64,000 nucleotides of DNA from Candidatus Dadabacteria bacterium. GTDB lineage: Bacteria > Desulfobacterota_D > UBA1144 > Nemesobacterales > Nemesobacteraceae. A program made the position numbers and the translations under genes. The notes under the pieces were generated by a model that did no database searches, had not been told where the DNA came from, and saw only the letters and a program-made list of their open reading frames with translations. Below are positions 8,984-19,374 of this stretch, piece by piece (the stretch's first letter is position 1; each line of letters opens with the position of its first letter). The stretch covers positions 62,001 to 126,000 of the forward strand of contig JAJDTG010000020.1 in assembly GCA_022827275.1 (NCBI GenBank), given 5' to 3'.

Positions 8984-11839
8984 TTACCGACCGCAGCACT
9001 TTTTGTATTTCTTGCCGCTGCCACAGGGGCACGGGCTATTCCGACCAACTTTCTTCTGGGTTCTTCTGACCGGGGTCTTGGCCTTTTCCTCCGACCCTTC
9101 TCCCCGCCCGAGCACCATTTTCTTTTCCTCGAGTTCCCTTTTTCTCTCAAGCTCCTCGATCTGCTCTTCGCTCGCAGGCTGTATCCTGAAAAGATTCGAG
9201 CAGACATCCATCCTGAACTTGTCCATCATTAGGGTGAACATGTCGAAACCCTCTTTGGTGTACTCACGAAGGGGGTCTTTCTGGGCGTATCCCCTGAGTC
9301 CGACTCCTTCCCTGAGGTGATCCATGTTAAGAAGATGGTCCTTCCAGAGGTAGTCGATGTGCTGAAGCATGACGTAACGCTCGACCTGCGAGAGATGCTC
9401 AGAGCCTATTTTCTCCTCTTTTTCCTTGTATGCGGCAACCAGCTTTCCGGTGATTTCTTCCGTTATGACTTCCCCGTCCGCCTTGGCGGGGGCTTCTATG
9501 TCGATCTCCGTTCCGAAAATCCTTCCGACAACTTCGGAGAGCTCGGAGAAATCGGATTCCGAGCGGTCGTCCTGCCCCGCCAGGTAACTGCCCACGACTT
9601 CCCGCACAATGTCTTCCGAAGACGAAAAAATTATCTCTCTCAGGCTCTCGCCGCCCTCGAGAATTTCGCGGCGCTGCCTGTAAACGACGTCTCTTTGCGT
9701 GTTGAGAACATCGTCATACCTCAAAAGGTGCTTGCGTATGTCGAAATTTCTTCCCTCGACCTTTTTCTGGGCATTCTCAATCGACTTGCTTATCATCGAG
9801 TGCTCAATCGGCTCCCCTTCCTCCCATCCGAGCTTGTCCATGACACCCGTTATCCTCTCCGAGGCAAAAATACGCATCAGGTCGTCTTCAAGGGAGACAT
9901 AGAACCTTGAAGACCCGTCATCTCCCTGTCTTCCCGCTCTTCCCCTGAACTGGTTGTCTATCCTCCTCGCCTCGTGTCTTTCCACAGAGAGAATATGAAG
10001 ACCGCCCAGCTCCTTAACTTTCTCCTTTTCCGAATCGCAGATTGATTTCGCCTCGAAAAGCGCTTCCTCGTACTGCTTGGACTCTGCTTCCTCGGGCTGG
10101 ACCCTGAACTCCTTCCTGAGAATATCCCTCGCGAGGAACTCGGGGTTTCCGCCGAGCAGTATGTCCGTTCCCCTCCCCGCCATATTGGTCGCTATGGTTA
10201 TGGACCCTATTCTGCCCGCCTGGGCAACGATCTCGGCCTCTTTTCCATGCTGCTTGGCGTTAAGTATGTTGTGGGGAAGACCCATTTTCTCAAGATAGTC
10301 GCTCAGTTTTTCCGATTGCTCAATTGATGAGGTGCCGACAAGCACCGGACGGCCAGCGGAATTCATTTCCTTTATCTCGGCGCACGCAGCGTTGAACTTT
10401 TCTCCCTCGGTCTTGTAGACAACATCTTCGTGATCTTTCCTTATAAGCGGCTTGTGGGTCGGTATCACGGTAACGTCAAGATCATATATGTGCTTGAACT
10501 CAAACGCTTCCGTGTCGGCGGTACCCGTCATCCCGGCAAGTTTTCTGTACATCCTGAAGTAGTTCTGGATGGTTATGGTGGCCATTGTCTGGTTCTCGCT
10601 TTCGATTTCCACCCCTTCCTTGGCCTCAACCGCCTGATGGAGCCCGTCGCTCCACCTGCGCCCCGGCATCAGCCTTCCCGTGAACTCGTCGACTATGACC
10701 ACCTTCCCGTCCTGCATCATGTAGTCAACATCGCGATTGAAAAGGGCATTGGCGCGAAGCGACTGGTTAACGTGGTGGAGAATCTTGAGGTTGATGGGGT
10801 CGTAGAGGTTCGGGACATCAAGGTCCCTCTCCACCCTGGAGACCCCCTCCTCGGTCAGGTCCACCTGTCTCGTCTTCTCGTCCACCGTGTAATCGGTCTC
10901 CCCGGAGAGCGTCTTCACCACTCTGTCCACCGTGTAGTAAAGATCGGTCGAGTCCTCGGAGGGCCCAGAGATTATGAGCGGGGTTCTCGCTTCGTCTATG
11001 AGAATACTGTCGACCTCGTCCACTATGGCGAAATTGTGTCCGCGCTGAACATAGTCCTCAAGAGAAAACTTCATGTTGTCGCGCAGGTAGTCGAAACCGA
11101 ACTCGTTGTTGGTACCGTAGGTAATATCCGCCTGATAGGAATTCTGCCTGGAGGAAGGCTCAAGGCAGGTCTTGAAGGAATTTATGATGTCGAGATTTTT
11201 TTCGGGAAGAACATCGCTTGCCAGATACTCGTTCGGCCACGCGGTCAGGTTTTTCTCCACGGACTCTTCGGCCCGCTTGGGATCCTCCCAGGCAAGAACG
11301 TACGAGGCATCATGATTTATAACTCCCACTTTCATGTCCAGGACCATAAAAATCGGCGACATCCAGGTGGCATCCCTGGCGGCCAGGTAATCGTTTACGG
11401 TGATCAAGTGGGAACCGAGTCCGGTGAGGGCGTTTAGGTAAAGGGGCAGGACGGCGACCAGCGTCTTTCCTTCCCCTGTTCTCATCTCGGCTATTCTGCC
11501 TCTGTGAAGAACCATCCCCCCTATCATCTGCACGTCGAAATGCCTCATGGCTATCGTTCTTCTCGACGCTTCCCTCACGGCGGCGAACGCCTCGGGCAAT
11601 ATCTCCTCGAGAACCCGCTCCATCTCAGCGAAATACTTCTCGTCGGACGGGTTTCCATTTGAGCCGAGGCGGGAGTGTATCAGTTCCCGGAATTGCGCGG
11701 TCTTTGCGCGAAGATCCGCCGTGGGAACCTTAACCAGTGTTTCTTCAAGGGCGTTTATCTGCTCCGCCAGAACACCGAGCCTTTTTACCTCCCTTTCGTT
11801 CTGCGAGCCGACTATTTTTTTCAGGACGTAAGAAATCAT
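8984..11839 (-). CDS. secA: Preprotein translocase ATPase SecA
   Basis: The motor of the Sec pathway, which pushes unfolded preproteins through SecYEG. Walker A is [14 protein letters not shown] near residue 105, the DEAD region is [23 protein letters not shown]2 has [20 protein letters not shown], and the helicase motif is [11 protein letters not shown]. The C-terminus ends in a zinc-binding SEC-C motif, [20 protein letters not shown], which in other bacteria contacts SecB and the membrane. At 951 aa it is longer than E. coli SecA, partly because of an insert of about 50 residues before [15 protein letters not shown]. The start ATG at 11839 gives the expected N-terminal helix. Confidence 0.97.
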   Translation of the reverse strand: MISYVLKKIVGSQNEREVKRLGVLAEQINALEETLVKVPTADLRAKTAQFRELIHSRLGSNGNPSDEKYFAEMERVLEEILPEAFAAVREASRRTIAMRHFDVQMIGGMVLHRGRIAEMRTGEGKTLVAVLPLYLNALTGLGSHLITVNDYLAARDATWMSPIFMVLDMKVGVINHDASYVLAWEDPKRAEESVEKNLTAWPNEYLASDVLPEKNLDIINSFKTCLEPSSRQNSYQADITYGTNNEFGFDYLRDNMKFSLEDYVQRGHNFAIVDEVDSILIDEARTPLIISGPSEDSTDLYYTVDRVVKTLSGETDYTVDEKTRQVDLTEEGVSRVERDLDVPNLYDPINLKILHHVNQSLRANALFNRDVDYMMQDGKVVIVDEFTGRLMPGRRWSDGLHQAVEAKEGVEIESENQTMATITIQNYFRMYRKLAGMTGTADTEAFEFKHIYDLDVTVIPTHKPLIRKDHEDVVYKTEGEKFNAACAEIKEMNSAGRPVLVGTSSIEQSEKLSDYLEKMGLPHNILNAKQHGKEAEIVAQAGRIGSITIATNMAGRGTDILLGGNPEFLARDILRKEFRVQPEEAESKQYEEALFEAKSICDSEKEKVKELGGLHILSVERHEARRIDNQFRGRAGRQGDDGSSRFYVSLEDDLMRIFASERITGVMDKLGWEEGEPIEHSMISKSIENAQKKVEGRNFDIRKHLLRYDDVLNTQRDVVYRQRREILEGGESLREIIFSSSEDIVREVVGSYLAGQDDRSESDFSELSEVVGRIFGTEIDIEAPAKADGEVITEEITGKLVAAYKEKEEKIGSEHLSQVERYVMLQHIDYLWKDHLLNMDHLREGVGLRGYAQKDPLREYTKEGFDMFTLMMDKFRMDVCSNLFRIQPASEEQIEELERKRELEEKKMVLGRGEGSEEKAKTPVRRTQKKVGRNSPCPCGSGKKYKKCCGR

Positions 11840-11942
11840 GCGCCGAAGCGGTCTCCTTTGCTAGCCGTTGCCGGAACGCCCGGGAACAGCCCTCCTAAAA
11901 CAGTGTAATAATCCGTGGGAAATAGACAAGGAATTTCTGGCT

Positions 11943-14900
11943 TCAGGCGTCAAGCTTCACGCTTACGACTCTGGAAGCGGCGGTGCCGTCTGTGGTTATT
12001 CCTATAAGCGCGTCGGCCTCGTGCATGGTTTTTCTGTTATGCGTGATGACGGCCACCTGTGAATGAGCCGCTATCTCGCTCAGGATCTTGTTGAATCTCA
12101 CCGTGTTCACTTCATCAAGCGCGGCGTCTATCTCATCCAGGAACACAAAGGGGACGGGCTTTACCAGACATGCGGAGATTATGACCGCTATGGCCGAAAG
12201 CGCCTTCTCCCCTCCCGAGAGCAGGTTTATCGGCTGGAAACGCTTTCCTCCGGGCCTTATCATGACCTCCACTCCGGTTTCAAGCAGGTTTCTGGGATCT
12301 GTAAGCTCAAGGCGAGCCTCTCCGTTCTCAAAGAGCTTGCAGAAGGTTTCAGTGAATTTCCCGTTTACGGTCTCAAACGCCTCCCTGAACCTTGAAATCG
12401 ACTCTCTGTCGAGTTTCCTTATAGCCCCCTCAAGGTAATCAAGCGCCCGGGCAAGGTCATCGGTCTGGCGCTGGAGAAACTCGTTTCTCTCCTCAAGCTG
12501 CTCGTATTCCTCGGGCGCAAGCAGGTTCACGGGACCGAAATTCTCTATGCGCCGCCGAAGCGCCTTAAGCTCCTTATCCGCGTCGGGTATTGAAATACTG
12601 GAGAGATCAGGACTTTGCGAGGTATCGGGGGTACCGTCGCCGAATGTTTCTGCGTACCGCTCACTGAGATACTCAAACTCGTCCTCCGCACGCTCAAGCT
12701 GCGCCTGGGCCGAGGCAAACTGCTCTCTTCGCAAGGAAAGCTCCTGTGACGCTGCCTCGAATTCCTCTTCGCTTCTGCGGAGCTCCTCGGCGTAGCGCGA
12801 CACCCTTTCCCTGAGTTCCCCGAAAGATTCCTCTCTTAAGCCGAGATCACGGCAGATCTTCTCAAACTCCTCTTCCGCCTGACGTCCCGACAGGGTCAGC
12901 GCTTCGCTCTCCTGCTTCTTAAGCTCCCCATCCTTTGTTCTAAGCGAAAGCTTCTCGTTTATAACCGCTTTTATCCTCTCGGCTTCAGATATCTCGTGCT
13001 CAAGGGCCTTTTCCCTTTCAAGAACCCCCGCGTTCTCTATCCTGAGTTTCGTTATCTTCTCCTGAAGCGCTTTTTCCCCCTCCGCAAACCCGAGGGCCCG
13101 CTTTTCGATTTCCCCGTATTTTGACTCAAGTGTGCCTCTCTGGGCGTCAAGCTGCTCTATAAGCGACTCCATCTCCTCGACAGTGCGGTTTTTACTCCCG
13201 AGCTTGCGCTCAAGCTCGTCGCGCTGCACCTCGAGATGCCCGATTCTCGTCCCCAGCTCCTCTACTCTGGTCTCCGAGTTCGAGCGGTCCTTTGCGTTTT
13301 CAACCGAGCTTATCTCGCAACGCCGAAGAAGCTCCTCGACCTGCCCACGGCGACCCTCAAGCGCATCCACCTCCTCTTTAAGCGTCCTGCAGGCAGCCTC
13401 CAGTTTCTCTATGTCGGCCAAAAAGGTCTGTGTCTGCTCCTCAAGCTCCTCGATTTCCCTTTTTCTCTCAAACACCCCCGCCAAAGATTTTCCGCCCGTC
13501 ACCGCTCCGTGGGAATCGACATAGTCTCCCTCCAGGGTGGCGAAGCACGCGCCGTTTCCCGTCCGGCCCTTAAGCCTGATGGCTTCCCGAAGGTCGGAAG
13601 CGACGTAAACTTCCTGCAGCATTGAGTCAACAAGGCTTTTTCCTATCACTTTCACGTCAAGGAGGCTGTTAAGGGAAGTGGCATCCGGCTTGCCGTGTCC
13701 GTTGGCACTGCCGTTTCCGTTGCCTGAACCCTTTGCCGCGAACCGGTCGGTTGCCGGTATGAAGGTTCCCCTTCCCGCGTCAAACTCCCTTAGGAGCTCA
13801 ACCGCGGCGACCGCCTCCGTGCTCCCTTCGACCACTATCCAGTTGAGCTTTTCCCCGAAGGCCGCCTCGACAGCTCTTTCGTAGTTCCTCGGAACGGAAA
13901 CGAAATCGGAAACGACCCCCAGCACGCCTCTTTGCTTGCGCTCAAGCACGAACTTGCGGGTGGCGTCAGGAAGCCATTCGTAGTTGCTCTGTATTTTGTT
14001 AAGGGCTTCCACCCTGGAAACGCAATCTTTTTTCCTGTTTTCAAGACCCCTTAGTTCGCCGAGTTTCTTCTCATGCTCGACCCTGAGGTCGTAGAGACGC
14101 GAATCAATCTCTTCTTTTTCTTTGGCGGCCGAGGTGAATTCGTCTTTTATTTCCCCTTCCCGGCGGCGAAGCGAGGCAAGCCTTCTCTCGCACTCGAGTT
14201 TTTCAAGCTCCAAGGCGGAAGTCTCCCCCTCGAGCGTCTCCTTTTTCTCCGCAAGCTCCTCAAGTTCCTTTGAGAAGACTCCTATAGTGCTTCCAATCGA
14301 GCTTCTCCTGGTCATCACGTCAGAGACCAGGTCCGCCGTTTCCTCAAGTTCCTTTCTGCTCTGCTCCCATTCGCTTTTCAAAGTCACAAGGTTCTGTTCC
14401 TCGCGCAAAATCTCATCGGAAGCCGAAAGACGGGTGTTTTTAAGTTCCTCGGACTGGCGCCCGGCGCGGCTGCTTTTCTCCTCCATCTCTGAAACTTCGC
14501 GCCCGAGGCTCTCTATCTCGGCTTCAATGTCCCTTACGTAGCTTGAAATCCCGGCAATCTCCCGTTCGATCGAGGCCCTGCGGTACTCGTTTTCCCTTTT
14601 CTGCGCCTGAAGCTCGTAGATCTCCTTCTCAAGGGACCCCAGATCCTGGCCTGAGACAGAGTTTTTTTCCTTCGCCTCTTGAAGCAGCCCGCGCTTTTGC
14701 TCCGCCTCAGCGTCAGCTGAGCGGACGAACTGCTCTGCCTCGAGCTTTTTTTCAAGAAGCGCTTCTTTGCGCTGCTGCGAACTTGCGAGCTTGGTCGTGA
14801 GAATATTAAATTCAAGCGAGCGGGCCCGCCCGGTAAGCTCCTCGTACTGTCTGGCGCGGTTTGCCTGAAGTGCCACGGCCTCAATGCGGTCCGAAACCTC

Positions 14901-15479
14901 GCGCTTCATGTCAAGAACGCGGGAGAGGTTCTCTCTGGTCGACTCTATCCTGCTTCGGGTTTCCTTTCTTCTGAGCTTGTATTTCTCGATTCCCGCGACT
15001 TCCTCTATGAACTTTCTCTTCTCTTCGGGCTTCGACATTATGAAGGATTCGACCTGGCCCTGCTCGACAATCGAATAGGCCCTCGCGCCCACTCCGGTGT
15101 CAAGAAGCATCTCGGTTATGTCCTTGAGGCGGCACTTGACCCCGTTTATGCTGTATTCGCTCTCTCCCGAGCGGTAAAGTTTCCTCCGGATTCTGACTTC
15201 CTCGAAACCGAAACCCTCGACCTCCTCAAGAACCAGGGACACGTCGGCCATGCCCAGGGGTTTGAGTTCCGCGCTCCCGTTGGAGATAACGTCTTCCATG
15301 CCCCCCGCGCGCAGTTGTCTCGGGTTACGTTCGCCGATTACCCACCTGATGGCGTCGAGAATGTTGGATTTTCCGCAGCCGTTGGGACCGACTATGGCGG
15401 TTATACCTTCGGACAAGTCTATCCTTGTCTTCAGGTAAAAAGATTTAAAACCTGCTATTTCAAGCGCTTTAATTCTCAT
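11943..15479 (-). CDS. smc: Chromosome segregation protein SMC
   Basis: Structural maintenance of chromosomes ATPase, which forms a dimeric ring with ScpA and ScpB and is loaded at ParB-parS sites. The head begins FKSFYLKTRIDLSEGITAIV with Walker A GPNGCGKSNILDAIRWVIGE. Two long coiled coils flank a hinge at about residues 520-660. The C-terminal head has the signature LLSGGEKALSAIAVI and Walker B PFVFLDEIDAALDE. The ORF can open at a GTG (15512), but the ATG at 15479 matches the family start. A Gly/Asn-rich insert (GSGNGNGSANGHGK) interrupts the hinge. The nearby parS sites fit its role in origin segregation. Confidence 0.96.
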   Translation of the reverse strand: MRIKALEIAGFKSFYLKTRIDLSEGITAIVGPNGCGKSNILDAIRWVIGERNPRQLRAGGMEDVISNGSAELKPLGMADVSLVLEEVEGFGFEEVRIRRKLYRSGESEYSINGVKCRLKDITEMLLDTGVGARAYSIVEQGQVESFIMSKPEEKRKFIEEVAGIEKYKLRRKETRSRIESTRENLSRVLDMKREVSDRIEAVALQANRARQYEELTGRARSLEFNILTTKLASSQQRKEALLEKKLEAEQFVRSADAEAEQKRGLLQEAKEKNSVSGQDLGSLEKEIYELQAQKRENEYRRASIEREIAGISSYVRDIEAEIESLGREVSEMEEKSSRAGRQSEELKNTRLSASDEILREEQNLVTLKSEWEQSRKELEETADLVSDVMTRRSSIGSTIGVFSKELEELAEKKETLEGETSALELEKLECERRLASLRRREGEIKDEFTSAAKEKEEIDSRLYDLRVEHEKKLGELRGLENRKKDCVSRVEALNKIQSNYEWLPDATRKFVLERKQRGVLGVVSDFVSVPRNYERAVEAAFGEKLNWIVVEGSTEAVAAVELLREFDAGRGTFIPATDRFAAKGSGNGNGSANGHGKPDATSLNSLLDVKVIGKSLVDSMLQEVYVASDLREAIRLKGRTGNGACFATLEGDYVDSHGAVTGGKSLAGVFERKREIEELEEQTQTFLADIEKLEAACRTLKEEVDALEGRRGQVEELLRRCEISSVENAKDRSNSETRVEELGTRIGHLEVQRDELERKLGSKNRTVEEMESLIEQLDAQRGTLESKYGEIEKRALGFAEGEKALQEKITKLRIENAGVLEREKALEHEISEAERIKAVINEKLSLRTKDGELKKQESEALTLSGRQAEEEFEKICRDLGLREESFGELRERVSRYAEELRRSEEEFEAASQELSLRREQFASAQAQLERAEDEFEYLSERYAETFGDGTPDTSQSPDLSSISIPDADKELKALRRRIENFGPVNLLAPEEYEQLEERNEFLQRQTDDLARALDYLEGAIRKLDRESISRFREAFETVNGKFTETFCKLFENGEARLELTDPRNLLETGVEVMIRPGGKRFQPINLLSGGEKALSAIAVIISACLVKPVPFVFLDEIDAALDEVNTVRFNKILSEIAAHSQVAVITHNRKTMHEADALIGITTDGTAASRVVSVKLDA

Positions 15480-15735
15480 GGGAGAACCGCGGCCCGGCAC
15501 CGTTGCGTTCACGTGCGCCGACGCCCGTTTTACGCAAAACCCCTCGCCGTAACCGGGAAAGTTAAAGCTCCCGTATGCATATATAGAAGCCCTGAAGGGG
15601 CCAGAATCCTGAAGAAAGCTGCCGAGATGATGCTTCCGGCAGTAGGTGAAAAAGATTCCTTATCAATCAAGGCCTTCCGGTCAATGTGAATTATACCACA
15701 ATATGTAGAGGATTTCCAACTTCCCGGTCGGGAAG

Positions 15736-17325
15736 TCACCCTCCCTGGGAAAGAAGGTTCTTGTTGTGTGAGATCTTGGAGCTTTCTCTCAGGTTCTCAA
15801 GCAGGCGTTCGATCACAAGCACCTTTCGCGCTGAGATCTCCTGGCGCCTAAGAGAATCCTTCTCAACCCCGAAGTACCCGCTGTCGGCGGGCTTTGTCTT
15901 CGCAAGCGACACTATGTAGAAAGTCTCCCCCGATTTGTAAACACGATTCGGGGTAGGCCTGTTGCTTCTCAACCCGAAGACGTCTGAGATGAAATCCCCT
16001 GATTCGACGTCCAGAGGATCATCGGACCTTGAGAAAAAACCGGTGCGCTTCACCGAAAGACCCATGGACTTGGCCGCAGCCGCGAAACCTTTGCCCGAGG
16101 CCGTTATTTTCGCAAGATTTTCTCCGGCGGATTCCCCGGCCCGCTCGACGGCTTTTTCCCCCTTGAGGGCCTCGACAATCTCCCCGCGCACGGACTCAAT
16201 CCCCGATCGCTTTGAGGATTGAACCCCGGTTACCTCGAAAAACCAGGTGAAGTCCTGAAGCACCACGCTTGCGAGCCTGTTTTTCTTTACCGAAAAGGCC
16301 TCTCTTCTTATGGCGCCGGGAACGTCCCCGCTCACGCCTCCGAGCGTAAACTCCGCGGTTTCCCGCACCTCAAGTGAGCTTTTTTCAGAAAGAAGGTCCG
16401 AGAAGGAGCGTTTCTGGAGGAACTCCTCAAGGAACCGGCTGTAGAGAAGCTTGGACTTGCCCTCTACAAGCTGCTTTTTTATCTCCCCCTTTACATCGTC
16501 AAACGGTTTCGGGACTCCTCCAGAAGCAAATTCCTCCGGGTAAGTCGTGTAGTAGGCCTCGACTTCCTCGTCGGAAACCCCGGCATCCTCGGCGAAATCC
16601 CCCGGAGTGAGTTTTACGTAGCGCGCCACGCGTTTCTCGGGCTCCCAGAAAAGATCGGTATTGTTTCTGTAATAGCGGGCGATTTCCTCTTCGCTCGGCT
16701 TCTGGCCCTCCGTGTAGTCCCAGGGCGCAAACGAAACGTAGTGAAGATCGATTTTCTCCTCGCGCGCTCTGTAGACGCTTAAAAGCTCCTCGTCACTTGC
16801 CGTTACGGAACTGTCAAGAACCGAAACGAGCTTTGCCACAAGAAGGTCTTCCTTGTAGGAATCCTCGAAATCCTTCACGGTGCGGTTAAGCCCCCTTGAA
16901 ATAAAGTCCTGGTAGCGTTCAAACCCCACGAAAGCGCCGTCCACCTGGAATCCCGGGTCGTTTCTTATTGCGTCAGAAAGTTCCTCCTGGCTTACCCTGA
17001 TCCCCAGTTCTTCGGCCTTCTGGGCAAGCAGCTTCTTGTTAACCAGTGAGTCGATCACGGAAAAATTCACGTATTCGAAAAGCTCGTCCGAGATCTGCTG
17101 GTCGCTTCGGCGCAAGCGGTCAAGCATCGAGTCCCTAAGGTTATAGAACTCCGCAAGGGAAACCTTGTCCCCGTTTACCTCGACCGCAGCTCCGCCGCTG
17201 GGGCCTCTGCCTCCTATGCTTATTCCCCCCACGTATCCGAAACCGATAACGAAGGTAAAGGCGAGCAGCAGAAGTAGGGCCTTAGTGAGAAGGCTCCGCT
17301 TGTCTTTTATGATATCGAATGCCAA
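15736..17325 (-). CDS. PpiD/SurA-N-like membrane-anchored chaperone lacking a clear parvulin domain
   Basis: A 529-aa protein with one N-terminal membrane helix (KALLLLLAFTFVIGFGYVGG) followed by a SurA_N_3 chaperone domain (VEVNGDKVSLAEFYNLRDSM through NKKLLAQKAEELGIRVSQEELSDAI). That is the layout of PpiD, a periplasmic folding factor anchored in the inner membrane. After YYRNNTDLFWEPEKRVARYVKL a parvulin domain would be expected, but the characteristic HIL and GGDLG-type motifs are absent; the protein runs into SDEEVEAYYTTYPEEF and then PFDDVKGEIKKQLVEGK. It probably acts as a chaperone without isomerase activity. The start is a TTG with AGGA eight bases upstream. Confidence 0.8.
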   Translation of the reverse strand: MAFDIIKDKRSLLTKALLLLLAFTFVIGFGYVGGISIGGRGPSGGAAVEVNGDKVSLAEFYNLRDSMLDRLRRSDQQISDELFEYVNFSVIDSLVNKKLLAQKAEELGIRVSQEELSDAIRNDPGFQVDGAFVGFERYQDFISRGLNRTVKDFEDSYKEDLLVAKLVSVLDSSVTASDEELLSVYRAREEKIDLHYVSFAPWDYTEGQKPSEEEIARYYRNNTDLFWEPEKRVARYVKLTPGDFAEDAGVSDEEVEAYYTTYPEEFASGGVPKPFDDVKGEIKKQLVEGKSKLLYSRFLEEFLQKRSFSDLLSEKSSLEVRETAEFTLGGVSGDVPGAIRREAFSVKKNRLASVVLQDFTWFFEVTGVQSSKRSGIESVRGEIVEALKGEKAVERAGESAGENLAKITASGKGFAAAAKSMGLSVKRTGFFSRSDDPLDVESGDFISDVFGLRSNRPTPNRVYKSGETFYIVSLAKTKPADSGYFGVEKDSLRRQEISARKVLVIERLLENLRESSKISHNKNLLSQGG

Positions 17326-17476
17326 CGGGATTTTCCTTGAAAAGACGAACTAAACTCTATATGAGCCGATACCAACTTTCAAGCCGCCGGAGGGGACCGC
17401 ACCGCCCCCGGCTTGACACTGATAAGGCGCTCAAATAGCTTACAGGTGAAATATCCGGGAGCACGGAGAAACTCAG

Positions 17477-18424
17477 ATGATAACTGCGCTTGGCGGCGGA
17501 AGCGGAGCCGCAAAATTCCTTAAGGGACTCACGGGGATAATCCCCCCGTCAGAACTCACCGTAATAGTGAACACTGCGGATGACATGGATCTCTATGGAA
17601 TGAGAGTCTCTCCGGACATAGACACCATAATCTACAGGCTCTCGGGAAGTATAGACGAAAAAAAAGGGTGGGGGCTCCGCGGCGACACGTTTGAGTTCCT
17701 GCGCGCCGCCGCAAGGTTCGGTTTTCCGACGTGGTTCGGTCTCGGGGACAGGGATCTAGCCACTCACCTGTTCAGAAAAGCCGTCATCGACGCCGGGGGG
17801 ACTCTCAGCGAATCCACTTCGAAGATAGCGCAGCGCTTCGGTCTCGGGGAAATGCGCATACTGCCCATGAGCGACGACAGGGTCGAGACATGGATAGAAA
17901 CGGATACGGGCGAGATGCATTTCCAGGAATACTACATAAAGCACGCGATGCGCCCCGAGGTGCGCGGAGTCAAGATAAAGGGCGCGCGCGAGGCTTCTCC
18001 GGCCCCGCTGGTTCTTGACTCGATAGACGGCGCCGGCCTGGTCATCATATGCCCGAGCAACCCCATAATCAGCATAGGGCCCATACTCGAGATAAAGGAA
18101 ATAAGGGAGAGGCTTGTCGGCACGCCGGGAGTAAAGGTCGCCGTGAGCCCCCTTATGCGCGGAAAACCCCTTAAGGGTCCGGCGGACAAGCTCATGAGGG
18201 GGCTCGGAATGGAAGCTTCTTCAACCCAGGTGGCCAGGCTTTACGCCGATTTTCTGGACGTGCTCGTGATTGACCGCTCGGATGCGGGAGAGGCGGCCGC
18301 CATAGAGGCTCTGGGGATAAGCGTTTTAGTCACAGACACCGTAATCCCAGACGAGCAAAGCTCAATGCGTCTATCGCGGGAAATTCTTGACTTTACAGAA
18401 TCTCTGGGACAGCGGCGCGCTTAA
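17477..18424 (+). CDS. cofD: 2-phospho-L-lactate transferase (coenzyme F420 biosynthesis)
   Basis: Transfers the phospholactyl (or phosphoenolpyruvyl) moiety to the deazaflavin Fo to make F420-0. Motifs: an N-terminal nucleotide-binding ALGGGSGAAKFLKGL, VNTADDMDLYGMRVSPDIDTI, TWFGLGDRDLATHL and CPSNPIISIGPIL. The 315-aa length is normal. A TTGACA lies about 60 bases upstream with only a weak -10. The gene is divergent from the PpiD-like gene. Its partner cofC is at 62.8-63.5 kb, 44 kb away, which supports a working F420 pathway. The Fo synthase and F420 ligase genes are not in the window. Confidence 0.93.
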   Translation: MITALGGGSGAAKFLKGLTGIIPPSELTVIVNTADDMDLYGMRVSPDIDTIIYRLSGSIDEKKGWGLRGDTFEFLRAAARFGFPTWFGLGDRDLATHLFRKAVIDAGGTLSESTSKIAQRFGLGEMRILPMSDDRVETWIETDTGEMHFQEYYIKHAMRPEVRGVKIKGAREASPAPLVLDSIDGAGLVIICPSNPIISIGPILEIKEIRERLVGTPGVKVAVSPLMRGKPLKGPADKLMRGLGMEASSTQVARLYADFLDVLVIDRSDAGEAAAIEALGISVLVTDTVIPDEQSSMRLSREILDFTESLGQRRA

Positions 18425-18437
18425 CCCTAGGGAGCGA

Positions 18438-19373
18438 TCAGGAATCCTCTTCTTCCTTCTTCTGAGGCTCGTAGGGTACGATGCTGTAGAAAAAGAACTG
18501 AGGCATGCCCTTTACTTCCTGTGAATCGCAGCTTGTCCGGAGCTTTACGCTATGGTTCATAACCACCGTGCCTATGGCGTAAACCGTGGTTTCCCCCTCA
18601 ACTCCGAACTCAACCGCGGTATAATCCTCGTTGTCTTTCTCGAATTCCCATCTTATATCGTAAATGCCGAGTTTTTCCAGCTCTTTCCTCAAGAAATAGT
18701 CGGAAACCTGCGAAGTCTGGGAAAAACACGACCTCCCCCTGTAGCAGTCAAGAAATATCTCGCCGCGAAGGTGAGAGGAAACGACATCATCGAGATTTTC
18801 GCTGTTCACCCTTCCGTAATATATGCCCTCTGGAAGCATGACGAGGTTGGCGGCGAAGCGATGGCCCCCGACATGGGTGGTTCTCCACGCGGAAACCCCT
18901 TCTTTTTTCAGAAGTTCCTTGTAAACCCCCGATCCTGCGACCGCGCAGCATCCGTCGCGGGCCCCGTGGGTGCAGACCAGAACGAGACTTTCTTCGCAGG
19001 AGAATTTTTCTATTTCCCCCGAGCTGACAAGCTCGGGAAGATCTATCGAGAGGAGATCTTCGTATGTTTTTATCTCGAACCTGTAGAGTTTCGGGGAGAA
19101 TTCAGAAGAATGGGCGTAGTAAAAAGCGAGATTCCCCTTGCTTGGTCCCGGTCCCCCTATCAGCTGAATCCTGGAGTCCTCAAAAGACGAGAGAAATCCT
19201 CCAAGGTGGTCCTTTACCTCTTCCGGCAGGGCACTTTCCGGGAAAGCATCCCTTTTCCATACTCTGGAATGCTCAAGCAGAAACCAGTTCTTCACCTCGA
19301 GGGCGGTTCCGTAGAGATGTTCTCCGCTAAGAGAGGACATCTGGGAACATTTAAGTGTTTTTTCGTCGGTCAT
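18438..19373 (-). CDS. Sucrase/ferredoxin-like family protein
   Basis: A 311-aa member of the Suc_Fer-like family (thioredoxin-like ferredoxins). Family motifs are clear: LVCTHGARDGCCAVAG at about residue 134 and WRTTHVGGHRFAANLVMLPEG at about 163. A further cysteine pair in DCYRGRSCF may contribute to an iron-sulfur site. The substrate is unknown, and the sucrase name is historical. It starts one base after the mltA stop on the same strand, so the two are probably one transcript. The C-terminus is a charged tail (KKEEEDS). Confidence 0.82.
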   Translation of the reverse strand: MTDEKTLKCSQMSSLSGEHLYGTALEVKNWFLLEHSRVWKRDAFPESALPEEVKDHLGGFLSSFEDSRIQLIGGPGPSKGNLAFYYAHSSEFSPKLYRFEIKTYEDLLSIDLPELVSSGEIEKFSCEESLVLVCTHGARDGCCAVAGSGVYKELLKKEGVSAWRTTHVGGHRFAANLVMLPEGIYYGRVNSENLDDVVSSHLRGEIFLDCYRGRSCFSQTSQVSDYFLRKELEKLGIYDIRWEFEKDNEDYTAVEFGVEGETTVYAIGTVVMNHSVKLRTSCDSQEVKGMPQFFFYSIVPYEPQKKEEEDS

Positions 19374-19374
19374 C

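Noticed and set aside
10430-11437. Long plus-strand ORF (335 aa) opposite secA
   Set aside because: It is an antisense shadow of secA, with His/Val/Gly-rich composition typical of the reverse frame and no recognisable domain.
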